From contig NZ_JACCBJ010000001.1 of assembly GCF_013408745.1 (NCBI RefSeq), positions 2,790,001-2,854,000 on the forward strand: a stretch of DNA of 64,000 nt. The letters run 5' to 3'. The position numbers and the translations under genes are program-made. Under the pieces are notes generated by a model. That model saw only the letters and a list, made by a program, of their open reading frames with translations. It was not told where the DNA came from and ran no database searches. The number at the start of each line of letters is the position of its first letter. Position 1 is the stretch's first letter. Of the stretch, positions 17,833 through 27,883 are shown piece after piece. The DNA is from Leifsonia soli (GTDB lineage: Bacteria; Actinomycetota; Actinomycetes; Actinomycetales; Microbacteriaceae).

Positions 17833-18669
17833 ATGGCGATGGGCATCTCTGCGGCGGAACGGTGCAATGACTTCGGGTGGCATCCCCGGGGCCGAATCGA
17901 CCCTGCCCTGGTCGCGGAGACCGCCCAGCAGACCCGCTTCGGATTCGGTCATGCGTGGTCCCGCTCGGCCGGCTACGCGCTCACCACCGCTCCGGAGCGC
18001 GTGTATCTGGTGCTGACGATGGAGGGCGGGTTCGAGTTCACCGTCGATGGCTCCGTCGTCTCCGCCGAAACAGGATCGCTCATCCTGCTGGATGGAGAAG
18101 TCCCCACCGGTGCACGGACGACGACAGAGACAGCGCGGTTCGTGTGGTACCTGGAACCCACTTTCCTCCGGGCCGGACGTTCTCGCTTCGCGTACGGTGA
18201 ACCGATCGCGACGAGCGGGTCGACCGTCAGCGCGCTGACGGCCATGACGAATTCGCTGCTGCGCACAGCCCCGCCGGCGACAGCGGACGCCGAACGACAC
18301 CTGACGCTGGCTTTCGAGAACCTCTTGGCCGGCGTGCTCCACGAGGCCAAACCCGCCCATAAGGCAGCCCCCCACCATCGAGACGGCCTCTTCATGGCGG
18401 CCCTGGATGCCGTGGAAGACAACTTCCGCGACCCCGCCTTCAACGCCACGCGCCTCGCCGCCGAGATCTCCGTGAGCCAACGCACGCTCTACAACGCGTT
18501 CAGCAGCATGGGGACGACGCCCCGTCGCGAGATCGAACGCCGGCGGATCACCGAGGCGACCCGGCTCACCGAAGCTTCGATCCTCCCGGCAGCCGAGCTG
18601 GCGGCCCTCGCCGGATTCACCTCGGCCCGGCAGCTCACCCGGGCTCTGCATCGCTCGAACAGGCCGTAG
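17833..18669 (+). CDS. AraC-family transcriptional regulator
   Basis: A 278-residue protein. The N-terminal half looks like a cupin-type sensor (LVLTMEGGFEFTVDG, then GSLILLDGEVPTGART). The C-terminal half is the AraC double helix-turn-helix: NATRLAAEISVSQRTLYNAFSSMGTTP and a degenerate second HTH around ELAALAGFTSARQLTRAL. The start chosen, ATG 17833, has a purine-rich GGAGAAGGG upstream though not at ideal distance; ATG 17839 is possible. It is divergent from the surface-protein gene and lies 72 bp before the cellulase gene, so either may be its target. The 222-bp upstream gap shows no other gene. Confidence 0.85.
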   Translation: MAMGISAAERCNDFGWHPRGRIDPALVAETAQQTRFGFGHAWSRSAGYALTTAPERVYLVLTMEGGFEFTVDGSVVSAETGSLILLDGEVPTGARTTTETARFVWYLEPTFLRAGRSRFAYGEPIATSGSTVSALTAMTNSLLRTAPPATADAERHLTLAFENLLAGVLHEAKPAHKAAPHHRDGLFMAALDAVEDNFRDPAFNATRLAAEISVSQRTLYNAFSSMGTTPRREIERRRITEATRLTEASILPAAELAALAGFTSARQLTRALHRSNRP

Positions 18670-18706
18670 CCTGCGCCGCCCCGTCACAGCGATGTGGCGG
18701 AGCGAC

Positions 18707-18735
18707 CTGACCATCCGGACGGCGCGGCCGATAGT
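18707..18735 (+). promoter_or_regulatory. Leaderless promoter of the GH6 gene
   Basis: CTGACC (18707-18712) and GATAGT (18730-18735) are 17 bp apart, and the ATG at 18742 begins 6 nt after the -10. This explains why no ribosome binding site precedes the GH6 start. Confidence 0.5.
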
Positions 18736-18741
18736 CCCGGT

Positions 18742-19716
18742 ATGCGCAGAATGATCGCCATCCTGATCGGCGCAGCCCTCGTCTCGGCTGCGCTCGCCTC
18801 GGCGCCGACGGCCCCCGCCGCACGCGCCGACGATTTCCCGTTCGGCAGCAGGCTCTACGTCGACCCGTACAGCGACGCACGTCGCGCGTACGACGCGCTG
18901 ACCGCGCAGGGCGACACAGCGGCCGCGGCCCTCATCGGGCAGATCGCGAGCCAGCCGACCGCGGTCTGGCTCGGCGACTGGTACACGCCGACCCTGCTTC
19001 AGAGCGTGATCCAGCGGCACCTGCGCGCTGCGGCCGCGCAGGGCGCGACACCCGTGTTCGTGACCTACGCCGTCCCCGACCGCGACTGCGGCGGCTACTC
19101 CGCCGGCGGTTTCACGGCCGACCAGTACCTCGACTGGACCCGGCAGGTGGCGGCCGCACTGGCCGGCAGCGGCGCTGTCGTCCTCGTGGAACCGGACTCC
19201 CTCGCGATGCTCTCCAGCGCGAAGTGCGCCGGCGTCGCCGCCACTCGGCTACCGCTGCTGAAGTCCGCCGTCGGCATCCTCGCTTCGGCCGGGCTCGCCG
19301 CGTATCTCGACGGCGGCAACGCGCGATGGCTCACGCCCGACACTCAGGCGGCGTACCTGAAGGCTGCGGGCATCGCGTACGCACGCGGCTTCTTCACCAA
19401 CGTCTCCAATTTCGACGCGACGCAGACCGAGCGCGACTACGCCGGGAAGATCTCGTCGCGCGTCGGCTGGAAGCACTTCGTCATCGACGTCTCCCGCAAC
19501 GGCAACGGCTGGACCGGCACCTGGTGCAACCCGCCGGGCGCGGCCCTCGGCCAGAACCCGCAGATCAACGCCTCGACCACCAGCAAGCTCGACGCGCTTC
19601 TCTGGGTGAAGCATCCGGGAGCCAGCGACGGTCCGTGCAACGGCGGACCGGCGGCCGGCGCGTGGTTCGAGAGCGGGGCGGAGGCGCTGGTGCTGGGGCG
19701 CACGGCGACGGGCTGA
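18742..19716 (+). CDS. Secreted glycoside hydrolase family 6 cellulase
   Basis: A 324-residue enzyme with a clear signal peptide (MRRMIAILIG, hydrophobic core, cleavage near ARADD). The GH6 signatures are in order: WLGDWY, YAVPDRDCGGYSAGG (residues 110-123, holding the acid aspartates), VVLVEPDSLA (D152), YLDGGNARWL, NVSNF and the C-terminal KHPGASDGPCNGGP base/loop motif. Four cysteines could make the two disulfides typical of the family. It has no carbohydrate-binding module or linker, so it is a minimal catalytic cellulase (endo- or exo- cannot be decided). Products would suit the cellobiose importer at 32-37 kb. Confidence 0.93.
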   Translation: MRRMIAILIGAALVSAALASAPTAPAARADDFPFGSRLYVDPYSDARRAYDALTAQGDTAAAALIGQIASQPTAVWLGDWYTPTLLQSVIQRHLRAAAAQGATPVFVTYAVPDRDCGGYSAGGFTADQYLDWTRQVAAALAGSGAVVLVEPDSLAMLSSAKCAGVAATRLPLLKSAVGILASAGLAAYLDGGNARWLTPDTQAAYLKAAGIAYARGFFTNVSNFDATQTERDYAGKISSRVGWKHFVIDVSRNGNGWTGTWCNPPGAALGQNPQINASTTSKLDALLWVKHPGASDGPCNGGPAAGAWFESGAEALVLGRTATG

Positions 19717-19791
19717 CGGGGCGCCGGGCCGGGGCACCGGTCAGGCTCTCCCGCTGCGCGCCGCCGGCGTCTGTCGCGGCGCATCCTCGTG

Positions 19792-19876
19792 CGGAGGGCG
19801 TGGGATTCGAACCCACGAGACATTTCTGCCCACCAGTTTTCAAGACTGGCTCCATCGGCCGCTCGGACAGCCCTCC
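19792..19876 (-). tRNA. tRNA-Ser(UGA)
   Basis: Minus-strand class II tRNA of 85 nt. The acceptor GGAGGGC/GCCCTCC, D arm with GAGCGGCCGA, anticodon stem CCAGT/ACTGG with loop CTTGAAA (anticodon UGA), a long variable arm and the T arm GTGGG-TTCGAAT-CCCAC are all present. CCA is not encoded. The gene lies about 2.3 kb from serS. Confidence 0.97.
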
Positions 19877-19930
19877 CGGTGCCGGGCGAACCCGGCGTCG
19901 CCCGATTCTAGCGAACCCGGGCGGAGACGA

Positions 19931-21211
19931 TCACTCGGAGAACGGCTTCGAGCAGGTGTACTGCGCCGCGGTCTGGCCGTGCACATCCGACGGGAGCTCC
20001 ACCGAACCGCCGCCCGCGGTGCCCGAGTCCGGGGTACCGGTCGCCGGCGCCTGGGTGGCCGGAGCCTGCGTCGCGGGCGCCTGCGTGGCCGGAGCCTGCG
20101 TAGCCGGGGCGTTCGGGTCGGCCTCCGAGCCGACGCCGGTGTCGCCCGTGAGCGTGATCGGCTTGTCGTTCTGAAGTGCGCTCATCAGCTGGTCCGCCGC
20201 GTCCGTCGTCGGGGCGACGCCGCCGTCCACGTAGTGGTTCGGGTACTGCACGAACACGACCTTGCTGATATCGATGTTCTTGAGCGCCATCGCCATGGAG
20301 ACGATGGTGGTCGGGTTGTTCAGGCTGTCGGACAGCGTGATGTTGCTCGTCGCCGCCTTCGCCAGACCGTAGAGCTTGACCGGGTTGCTCAGCACGTCGG
20401 CGCTCTTGATCGTCCGCACGAGCGACGACAGGAACACCTGCTGATTGCTGATGCGGCCGAGGTCCGAGCCGTCGCCGACGCCGTGGCGGGTGCGGAGGAA
20501 GGCGAGGGCCTGCGAGCCCTGCAGCACGTTCTGGCCGCCCTTCACATTCAGGCCGGTGTAGGGGTCCTTGATGTCGCCGGCGACGCAGACGGGCACGCCG
20601 CCCACCGCGTTCGACATCTCGATCACGCCGTCGAACTGGATGACGCCGGCGTACGGGATGTCGAGGCCGGTCAGCTTCTCGACCGTGAGCACCGTGCAGG
20701 CCAGGCCGCCGTAGCTCAGGGAGTTGTTGATCTTCTGGCGGCTCATCGCGTCGAAGCTGCCGCCCTTCGGGTCCGGGCAGGACGGGATGGAGACGAACAT
20801 GTCGCGCGGGAAGCTGACGACGGTCGCGTTCTGGTGGTCCGCGGAGACGTGCAGGAGCATCGTCACGTCGTTGAGGTTCTCTTCGCGGTCGCCGTATGCG
20901 GCGTTGCCGCCGCCGCTGTCGCTGCCGGCGAGGAGCACGTTGAACGCGCCGTTCATGGCGCCGACGCCGGGCGTCGTCTCCTTGCCCTTCGCGTCGACCA
21001 GCTTGACCGACTTCTTGACGCTGGCCACCACATCCACCGTCGCGTATGCCGCGAGCGAGACGCCGGTGACGCCGACGACCGCGATGACGGCGACGACGAT
21101 CTTGAGGAGTGCCTTGAGCGGATGGTGCTGCTTCAGTCGACCGTGGCGGACCGCTGGTCCTGCCGCCTTCTCCTGCGCTCGCGCTTGCGCGCGGGTGTGC
21201 AACTCGCTCAT
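19931..21211 (-). CDS. LytR-CpsA-Psr (LCP) family glycopolymer ligase
   Basis: A 426-residue protein with a basic cytosolic N-terminus, one membrane helix (about residues 36-57) and an extracellular LCP domain: FNVLLAGSDS, NDVTMLLHVS, VVSFPRDMFVSIP, INNSLSYGG, VIQFDGVIEMSNAVGGV and ALAFLRTRHGVGDGSDLGRISNQQ. Such enzymes attach lipid-linked glycopolymers to peptidoglycan. A threonine-alanine-proline linker made of APATQ repeats and a short C-terminal tail with a late cysteine follow the domain. GGAAGGAAG precedes the ATG. Monocistronic, just downstream of the HAD gene. Confidence 0.92.
   Translation of the reverse strand: MSELHTRAQARAQEKAAGPAVRHGRLKQHHPLKALLKIVVAVIAVVGVTGVSLAAYATVDVVASVKKSVKLVDAKGKETTPGVGAMNGAFNVLLAGSDSGGGNAAYGDREENLNDVTMLLHVSADHQNATVVSFPRDMFVSIPSCPDPKGGSFDAMSRQKINNSLSYGGLACTVLTVEKLTGLDIPYAGVIQFDGVIEMSNAVGGVPVCVAGDIKDPYTGLNVKGGQNVLQGSQALAFLRTRHGVGDGSDLGRISNQQVFLSSLVRTIKSADVLSNPVKLYGLAKAATSNITLSDSLNNPTTIVSMAMALKNIDISKVVFVQYPNHYVDGGVAPTTDAADQLMSALQNDKPITLTGDTGVGSEADPNAPATQAPATQAPATQAPATQAPATGTPDSGTAGGGSVELPSDVHGQTAAQYTCSKPFSE
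20049..20108 (-). repeat. 15-bp in-frame tandem repeat in the LCP gene
   Basis: Four consecutive 15-bp units (consensus GCCTGCGTGGCCGGA on the plus strand, 1-4 differences each) encode the repeated pentapeptide PATQA near the C-terminus of the LCP protein. Copy number should vary between strains. Confidence 0.85.
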
Positions 21212-21328
21212 TCACTTCCTTCCGGCCGGGTGTGCTCGCAACCAACGGCGGGCGCCCGAAAGAGCGCACGCCACCTTAAAGCCTTGCACGGCATGCTGGC
21301 AATGCTCTGGAAGGGCGCGCGTCCACCG

Positions 21329-21398
21329 CCGACTGCGGTCGCTCGTCACGCACGCGGGTGCTCGCGCAGGCGCCGTCGTTACGGGAGGCCGCAGTCGG
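21329..21398. repeat. 10-bp inverted repeat in the LCP/HAD gap
   Basis: CCGACTGCGG (21329-21338) and CCGCAGTCGG (21389-21398) are perfect inverted copies 50 bp apart, and the second abuts the HAD stop codon on the minus strand. It could form part of a long-looped terminator. No gene is seen in the 187-bp gap. Confidence 0.35.
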
Positions 21399-22202
21399 TC
21401 AGAGGGCGTCGAGGACGTGCGCCAGGCCGTCCTCGATCACGGGAGCGGTCGACCGGCTCGCCACGGCCTTCACCTCGTCGGGGGCCTGACCCATCGCGAC
21501 CCCGAGGCCCTCGGCGGCCGCCCAGGTCAGCAGCTCGATGTCGTTGCGGCCGTCACCCACGGCGACGACGCGCGACCGCGGGATGTCGAGCGCGTGCCGC
21601 ACCCGCTCCATGGCGGTGGCCTTGCTCACGCCGTCGGGCGAGATGTCGAGCCACGCGGTCCAGCCGATGGCGTAGCTGACCCGCTGGAGCCCCATCCGAT
21701 CGACGATCGAGAGGAACTCCTCGGTGTCGTGCTCCGGCGACACGACCACGACGCGGGTCGCGGGATGCTGCAGCAGCTCCTCGAAGGGCACCTGCTCGGC
21801 GTTCACCAGCTCCCAGTCGGTCATGCCCTCGGTGTAGCGGCGGAACCCGGTCGGACCCTCGACCATGAAGCTGCCGCTCGGGAGGTGCGGGCGGATCGTC
21901 TCCAGCACCTCGGTCGGGTCGAAGACCTCGATGAACTCGCGCCGGTAACCACCTTCGACGGTGTCGTCGCGCTTCATCGTCAGAGCGCCGTTGGCGCACA
22001 CGACGAACTCGCTGGTCAGGCCGAACTCCTCGTGGATGGGCCGGGCCGTCTCCCAGCTGCGACCCGTGGCCAGCATCACCTCGTGGCCGGCGTCGCGCAC
22101 CCGGGCGACGGCCGCGCGCACGGCGTCGCCGACCGTCTCGTCCTCATGGATCAGCGTGCCGTCGACGTCGAGCGCGATCAGCAGGCGGGAGTCGTCGCTC
22201 AC
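21399..22202 (-). CDS. HAD-superfamily hydrolase (Cof type)
   Basis: A 267-residue phosphatase with the HAD motifs: [11 protein letters not shown] (nucleophile Asp near residue 11), MLATGRSWE (motif II), and [32 protein letters not shown] (motifs III and IV). A C2-type cap lies between motifs II and III, as in Cof/YbiV sugar-phosphate phosphatases. Its start overlaps the serS stop by 4 bp (ATGA), so it is translated after serS. The substrate is unknown; this serS-HAD order is a recurrent actinobacterial arrangement as far as I recall. Confidence 0.9.
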   Translation of the reverse strand: MSDDSRLLIALDVDGTLIHEDETVGDAVRAAVARVRDAGHEVMLATGRSWETARPIHEEFGLTSEFVVCANGALTMKRDDTVEGGYRREFIEVFDPTEVLETIRPHLPSGSFMVEGPTGFRRYTEGMTDWELVNAEQVPFEELLQHPATRVVVVSPEHDTEEFLSIVDRMGLQRVSYAIGWTAWLDISPDGVSKATAMERVRHALDIPRSRVVAVGDGRNDIELLTWAAAEGLGVAMGQAPDEVKAVASRSTAPVIEDGLAHVLDAL

Positions 22203-23464
22203 GAACGCGTCGGCTCCAACAGCTCCAGCCCGCCGAGGTACGGCCGCAGCGCCTCCGGGACGCGCACCGAGCCGTCCTCCTGCTGGTGCGTCTCGAGGAT
22301 GGCGACCAGCCAGCGCGTGGTGGCGAGCGTCCCGTTCAGGGTCGCGACCGGTGCCGTCTTGCCGCTCTCGGTGCGGTAGCGGATGTCGAGGCGGCGGGCC
22401 TGGAACGTGGTGCAGTTGGAGGTCGACGTGAGCTCGCGGTAGCGGCCCTGGGTGGGGATCCAGGCCTCGACGTCGTACTTTCGCGCGGCGCTCGACCCGA
22501 GGTCGCCCGCCGCCGTGTCGATGACGCGGTAGCTGAGCCCCAGCTCCTGCATCATCTCCTCCTGCCAGCCGAGCAGCCGCTCGTGCTCGGCCTCGGCCTC
22601 CTCCGGGCGGGTGTAGACGAACATCTCGAGCTTGTCGAACTGGTGGACGCGGATGATCCCGCGTGTGTCCTTGCCCGCCGACCCGGCCTCGCGCCGGTAG
22701 CAGGTCGACCAGCCGGCGTACCGGATGGGCTCATCCACCTCGATGATCTCGTCGGCGTGGTACCCGGCGAGCGCGACCTCGCTCGTCCCGGTCAGATAGA
22801 GGTCGTCGTTCTCGAGGTGGTAGACCTCGTCGGCGTGGGCGCCGAGGAACCCGGTGCCCTGCATGATCTCCGGCTTCACCAGCGTCGGCGTGATCATCGG
22901 GATGAACTCGTTCCGCACCGCCTTGTCGAGCGCCATGTTCATCAGGGCGAGTTCGAGCCGGGCGCCGATGCCGCGGAGGTAGGAGAAGCGGGCGCCGGCG
23001 ACCTTGGCGCCGCGCGCCATGTCGATGGCGCCGAGCAGCTCGCCCAGCTCCAGGTGGTCGCGTGCTTCGAACGGGAACTCGGGGATGTCGCCGACCGTCT
23101 TGAGCACGACGAAGTCGTCCTCGCCGCCCGCCGGCACGCCGTCCACGATCGGGTTGCCGATGCTGCGGACGAGCTGCTCGAAGCGCGCGTCGGCGTCGTT
23201 GGCGGCCTGCTGCGCCTCCTTCACCCGGCCGGCGAGCTGCTGCGCCTGGGCGACCAGCTCCTTCTTCTGCTCCTTCGGCGCCTTCGCCACCTGCTTGCCG
23301 AACGCGTTCTGCTCGGCCCGGAGCTCTTCGAACGCCGTGATCGCCGCGCGGCGCTCGATGTCGGCCTGGATGGCCTCGTCGACGAGCTGCACGGAGTCGC
23401 CCCGAGCCTCCTGGGAGCGCCGGATGATGTCGGGGTTCTCACGGAGAAGTACGGGATCGATCAC
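22199..23464 (-). CDS. serS: Seryl-tRNA synthetase
   Basis: A 421-residue class II synthetase. The N-terminal tRNA-binding coiled coil spans about residues 30-100 (long Glu/Lys/Gln-rich helices), followed by motif 1 near [27 protein letters not shown], the serine-binding TSE ([11 protein letters not shown]), motif 2 [16 protein letters not shown] and motif 3 near [17 protein letters not shown]. Length and order match standard SerRS. The start is a GTG at 23464. It is first in a two-gene unit with the HAD phosphatase. Both serine tRNA genes in this window lie downstream on the same strand. Confidence 0.97.
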   Translation of the reverse strand: MIDPVLLRENPDIIRRSQEARGDSVQLVDEAIQADIERRAAITAFEELRAEQNAFGKQVAKAPKEQKKELVAQAQQLAGRVKEAQQAANDADARFEQLVRSIGNPIVDGVPAGGEDDFVVLKTVGDIPEFPFEARDHLELGELLGAIDMARGAKVAGARFSYLRGIGARLELALMNMALDKAVRNEFIPMITPTLVKPEIMQGTGFLGAHADEVYHLENDDLYLTGTSEVALAGYHADEIIEVDEPIRYAGWSTCYRREAGSAGKDTRGIIRVHQFDKLEMFVYTRPEEAEAEHERLLGWQEEMMQELGLSYRVIDTAAGDLGSSAARKYDVEAWIPTQGRYRELTSTSNCTTFQARRLDIRYRTESGKTAPVATLNGTLATTRWLVAILETHQQEDGSVRVPEALRPYLGGLELLEPTRS

Positions 23465-23502
23465 CTGACCAGCTTATCGACCGATGCCGAACAGGTAGCG
23501 TG

Positions 23503-24591
23503 ATGTGCGTGAACGGACGGGACGGGGAGCAGCGCCGCATCGCCGCCGTCGTCTACAACCCCGTCCGGGTCGACGTGCCGCGCGTCCGCGCCGCGGTCGA
23601 GGCGGCCGCGACGCTCCACCGGTACGACCTGCTCTGGCTCGAGACCACACCGGAGGAGCCCGGGCAGGCGCAGGTCGGCGAGGCGCTCGCCGAGGGCGCC
23701 TCCCTCGTGCTCGCGGCGGGCGGCGACGGCACGGTGCGCGCGGTCGCGGAGGCGCTGCGCGGGCGGGATGCGACACTCGGCATCATCCCCGGAGGCACCG
23801 GCAATCTGCTCGCGCGCAACCTCGGCATCCCGTTCGCGAGCGTCGAGGCGTCGTGCGCCGTCGCGTTCGACGGGGAGAGCCGTCGGATGGACATGGGAGT
23901 CGCCACCGCGCACCGTCCGGACGGATCGACGACCGAGCACGCCTTCCTCGTGATGGCGGGCGTCGGCATCGACGCGGCGATGATCGCCAACGCCCGACCC
24001 GAGCTGAAGCGCCGCTTCGGCTGGCTGGCGTACGTCGACGCCGCGTTCCGCTCGCTTCCGACGGCGTCGAAGGTTCCGGTGCGCTATCGGCTGGACAACG
24101 GGCCTGAGCGGTCCGCGCACGTGAGCACGATCCTGGTCGCCAACTGCGGCGCGCTGCCGGGCAACATGGAGCTCATCCCGGACGGCGAGCTGGACGACGG
24201 CCTCCTCGACGTGGCCGTCGTGCAGCCCGCCACCGTGTTCGGCTGGCTGGCGATCTGGCGCAAGGTGACGTGGGAGAACCGGGTGCTCCGCAGGTCGAGC
24301 GTCGGTCGCCGCATCATCCGTTTCACCGATCGCGCCATCCGCACCCGGCTCAGCTACCTGCGCGGCGCCTCGGTGGAGCTCGCGGTGGATGCGCCGGAGC
24401 CGTTCGAACTCGACGGCGACGCGTTCGGCGACATCCTGCGCCTGGAGCTGCGGGTGGACGAGCTCGCGCTGCAGGTGAAGGCTCCCGCCGTGACCGCGGG
24501 CGTCACAGCCCCGGGGCGTCGTCCTCCGCACCGGCGTCCCGCGCCCGGCGCCCGGAGAGCGCGGTCAGAAACACCAGCCCCACCAGTGTGA
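23503..24591 (+). CDS. Diacylglycerol-kinase-family lipid kinase
   Basis: A roughly 362-residue YegS/DgkB-type kinase. AAVVYNPVRVD opens the catalytic domain, LVLAAGGDGTVRAVAEAL is the nucleotide-binding GGDGT motif, and IIPGGTGNLLARNLGIP follows. The C-terminal beta-sandwich ends with FELDGDAFGD, another family signature. Members phosphorylate diacylglycerol or similar lipids at the membrane face. The start is uncertain: ATG 23503 has a weak AGG, while GTG 23509 would be leaderless behind TAGCGT at 23496-23501. The last 89 bp overlap the convergent membrane-protein gene. Confidence 0.88.
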   Translation: MCVNGRDGEQRRIAAVVYNPVRVDVPRVRAAVEAAATLHRYDLLWLETTPEEPGQAQVGEALAEGASLVLAAGGDGTVRAVAEALRGRDATLGIIPGGTGNLLARNLGIPFASVEASCAVAFDGESRRMDMGVATAHRPDGSTTEHAFLVMAGVGIDAAMIANARPELKRRFGWLAYVDAAFRSLPTASKVPVRYRLDNGPERSAHVSTILVANCGALPGNMELIPDGELDDGLLDVAVVQPATVFGWLAIWRKVTWENRVLRRSSVGRRIIRFTDRAIRTRLSYLRGASVELAVDAPEPFELDGDAFGDILRLELRVDELALQVKAPAVTAGVTAPGRRPPHRRPAPGARRARSETPAPPV

Positions 24592-25126
24592 GGAGGCCGA
24601 CCATGACCAGCGGCCCCGCGAGCATCCACCCGAGCTGAGCGAACACCAGGGCGCCGACGTCGTTGCTGGGCGTCGGTCCGTTGTACGACGACGTCACGGA
24701 GACGGCGTAGAGCACGATCCCGAGCACCACGAATCCGGCGCCGATCAGCCAGAGAGCGAGGATGAACGGGTTGCGCCGGGGGTTCAGCTCGACGCCCGAG
24801 AGCACACCGGCGGACGCGACGACGACCCTGCGTCCCCCCTCTGCGCTCGCGTCGAACTGCTCGGGAAGGGCCGCGCGCCCCTCGTCGAGGGAAAGCGCGG
24901 CCTCCTCGTACGGGGTCAGCGGTTCGGTCGGGGCGGCCGGCGCCGACCCTTCACGGGTGGGCAGCAGCGACGACGGGCGACGGAAGGCGGAGTCCGGAGC
25001 GTCGGCGCGGACGCGCGTGCGGGCGCGCTCGCCCGGCTGCGGCTGGTAACCCCGCTGGAACGCGGGGTCGAAGCGCGGGTCGAAGGCGCCCGCCCGACCG
25101 CTGTCGTCACGCTCATCGGCGACCAT
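24503..25126 (-). CDS. Two-helix membrane protein of unknown function
   Basis: A 207-residue protein with a long hydrophilic, proline- and arginine-rich N-terminus (about 120 residues), then two transmembrane helices (about 127-147 and 168-192) and a short acidic tail. No enzyme motif is seen. The 3' end overlaps the lipid-kinase gene by 89 bp on the opposite strand. It follows pheA by 30 bp on the same strand and may share its transcript. Codon bias in its frame and the clear helices support it as real despite the overlap. Confidence 0.75.
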   Translation of the reverse strand: MVADERDDSGRAGAFDPRFDPAFQRGYQPQPGERARTRVRADAPDSAFRRPSSLLPTREGSAPAAPTEPLTPYEEAALSLDEGRAALPEQFDASAEGGRRVVVASAGVLSGVELNPRRNPFILALWLIGAGFVVLGIVLYAVSVTSSYNGPTPSNDVGALVFAQLGWMLAGPLVMVGLLTLVGLVFLTALSGRRARDAGAEDDAPGL

Positions 25127-25156
25127 GCTGACCTCCCGGCTGTCCTGCCCGGCAGC

Positions 25157-26158
25157 CTACGCCGACGCGCCGTCCTGCGCGCCTGCCGGCCGTTCCTCCT
25201 CCGTCAGGGAGGCCAGCCAGGTGCGCGCCTCGGTGAAGACCTCGTCGCGGTAGCGCTGGTCGAACTCCACCCGCTGGCCGTCGGCGCGCGGGTAGGAGCC
25301 GAGGAACATCACCGACGGGCTGAACCGCCGGAGACCGAGGAGCGCGTCGGCGACGCGCTCGTCCGCGATGTGGCCGTCCGCGTCGATGACGAACCGGTAG
25401 CGACCGAGCGCGTCGCCGATCGGGCGCGACTCGATGAGGCTCAGGTTGATCCCCCTGGTCGAGAACTGCTCGAGCAGGTCGAGGAGGCTGCCGGGCCGGT
25501 CGTCGGGGAGCTCGGCGATCAGGCTGGTCTTGTCGGCCCCGGTCGGCTCGGGCACGCTGCGGGTCGTGCTGACGAGCACGAAGCGCGTGACCGCATTCGG
25601 GTTGTCGCCGATGTTGTCGGCGAGCACGACCACATCGTGATGGTCGACGATCCCGGGCGGGGCGACCGCGGCATCCGCCGCGCTGCCCTCGAAGAGCGAA
25701 GCGGCCGCTGCGACGTTGCTCGACGCCGGCAGGTGCCCGTGGTCGGGCAGGTGGCGGTCGAGCCACTGGTGGCACTGGGCGTAGGCGACGGGATGCGCGT
25801 TCACGGTGCGCACGTCGGCGAGCGTCGTCCCGGGGCGCGCCACGAGGACGAAGTTCACCGGGACGAGGTACTCGCCGATGATGCGCAGGCCCGGGATGGT
25901 GGCCAGCGCATCCTGCGCCACCGACACCCCGCCCTCGATCGAGTTCTCGATGGCGATCATGGCGGCGACGCTGCGCCCCTCCACCACGTCCGCCAGCGCC
26001 TCGCCGAGGTTGTTGACCGCCCTCCACCGCTTGCCGCGCGCCTCGGGAACCTGCTTGAGCGCCGCCTCCGTGAACGTGCCGGACGGTCCGAGGAAGCTGT
26101 ACACGTCGTCGAGGGAGGCGGGCAGCTCCGCAGGGGCGCTGTCGGGGGCGGAGGACAT
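25157..26158 (-). CDS. pheA: Prephenate dehydratase
   Basis: A 333-residue monofunctional enzyme that converts prephenate to phenylpyruvate in phenylalanine synthesis. The PDT domain starts at YSFLGPSGTFTEAAL (residues 20-34), includes IAIENSIEGGV and NAHPVAYAQC, and ends with the TRFVLV motif (191-196), whose Thr-Arg-Phe is essential in the family. A C-terminal ACT domain (TSLIAELPDDRPGSLLDLLEQFSTRGINLSLIESRP) should bind phenylalanine for feedback inhibition. The ATG at 26158 is 57 bp from the divergent pgm start. No attenuator or leader peptide is seen. Confidence 0.96.
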   Translation of the reverse strand: MSSAPDSAPAELPASLDDVYSFLGPSGTFTEAALKQVPEARGKRWRAVNNLGEALADVVEGRSVAAMIAIENSIEGGVSVAQDALATIPGLRIIGEYLVPVNFVLVARPGTTLADVRTVNAHPVAYAQCHQWLDRHLPDHGHLPASSNVAAAASLFEGSAADAAVAPPGIVDHHDVVVLADNIGDNPNAVTRFVLVSTTRSVPEPTGADKTSLIAELPDDRPGSLLDLLEQFSTRGINLSLIESRPIGDALGRYRFVIDADGHIADERVADALLGLRRFSPSVMFLGSYPRADGQRVEFDQRYRDEVFTEARTWLASLTEEERPAGAQDGASA

Positions 26159-26215
26159 GCCGCTCAGCTTACCGAGCCGTTGGCGTGGCTCCCCGGCCGT
26201 GGAAGAGTAGTGACC

Positions 26216-27835
<1,620 letters not shown>

Positions 27836-27841
27836 GCCGGG

Positions 27842-27871
27842 CTCCGTCGGAGATCAGGATCTCCGACGGAG
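27842..27871. terminator. Bidirectional hairpin terminator
   Basis: CTCCGTCGGAGATC (27842-27855) and its perfect complement (27858-27871) form a 14-bp stem with only AG between them, midway between the convergent pgm and M15 peptidase genes. A 2-nt loop means the closing pairs would open in RNA. Confidence 0.85.
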
Positions 27872-27883
27872 AGACAGGGAGCG

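Noticed and set aside
22199..26158. Riboswitch, T-box or attenuator leaders before serS and pheA
   Set aside because: The upstream gaps are short (35-57 bp) and contain no leader peptide, anticodon-specifier loop or paired terminator stems.
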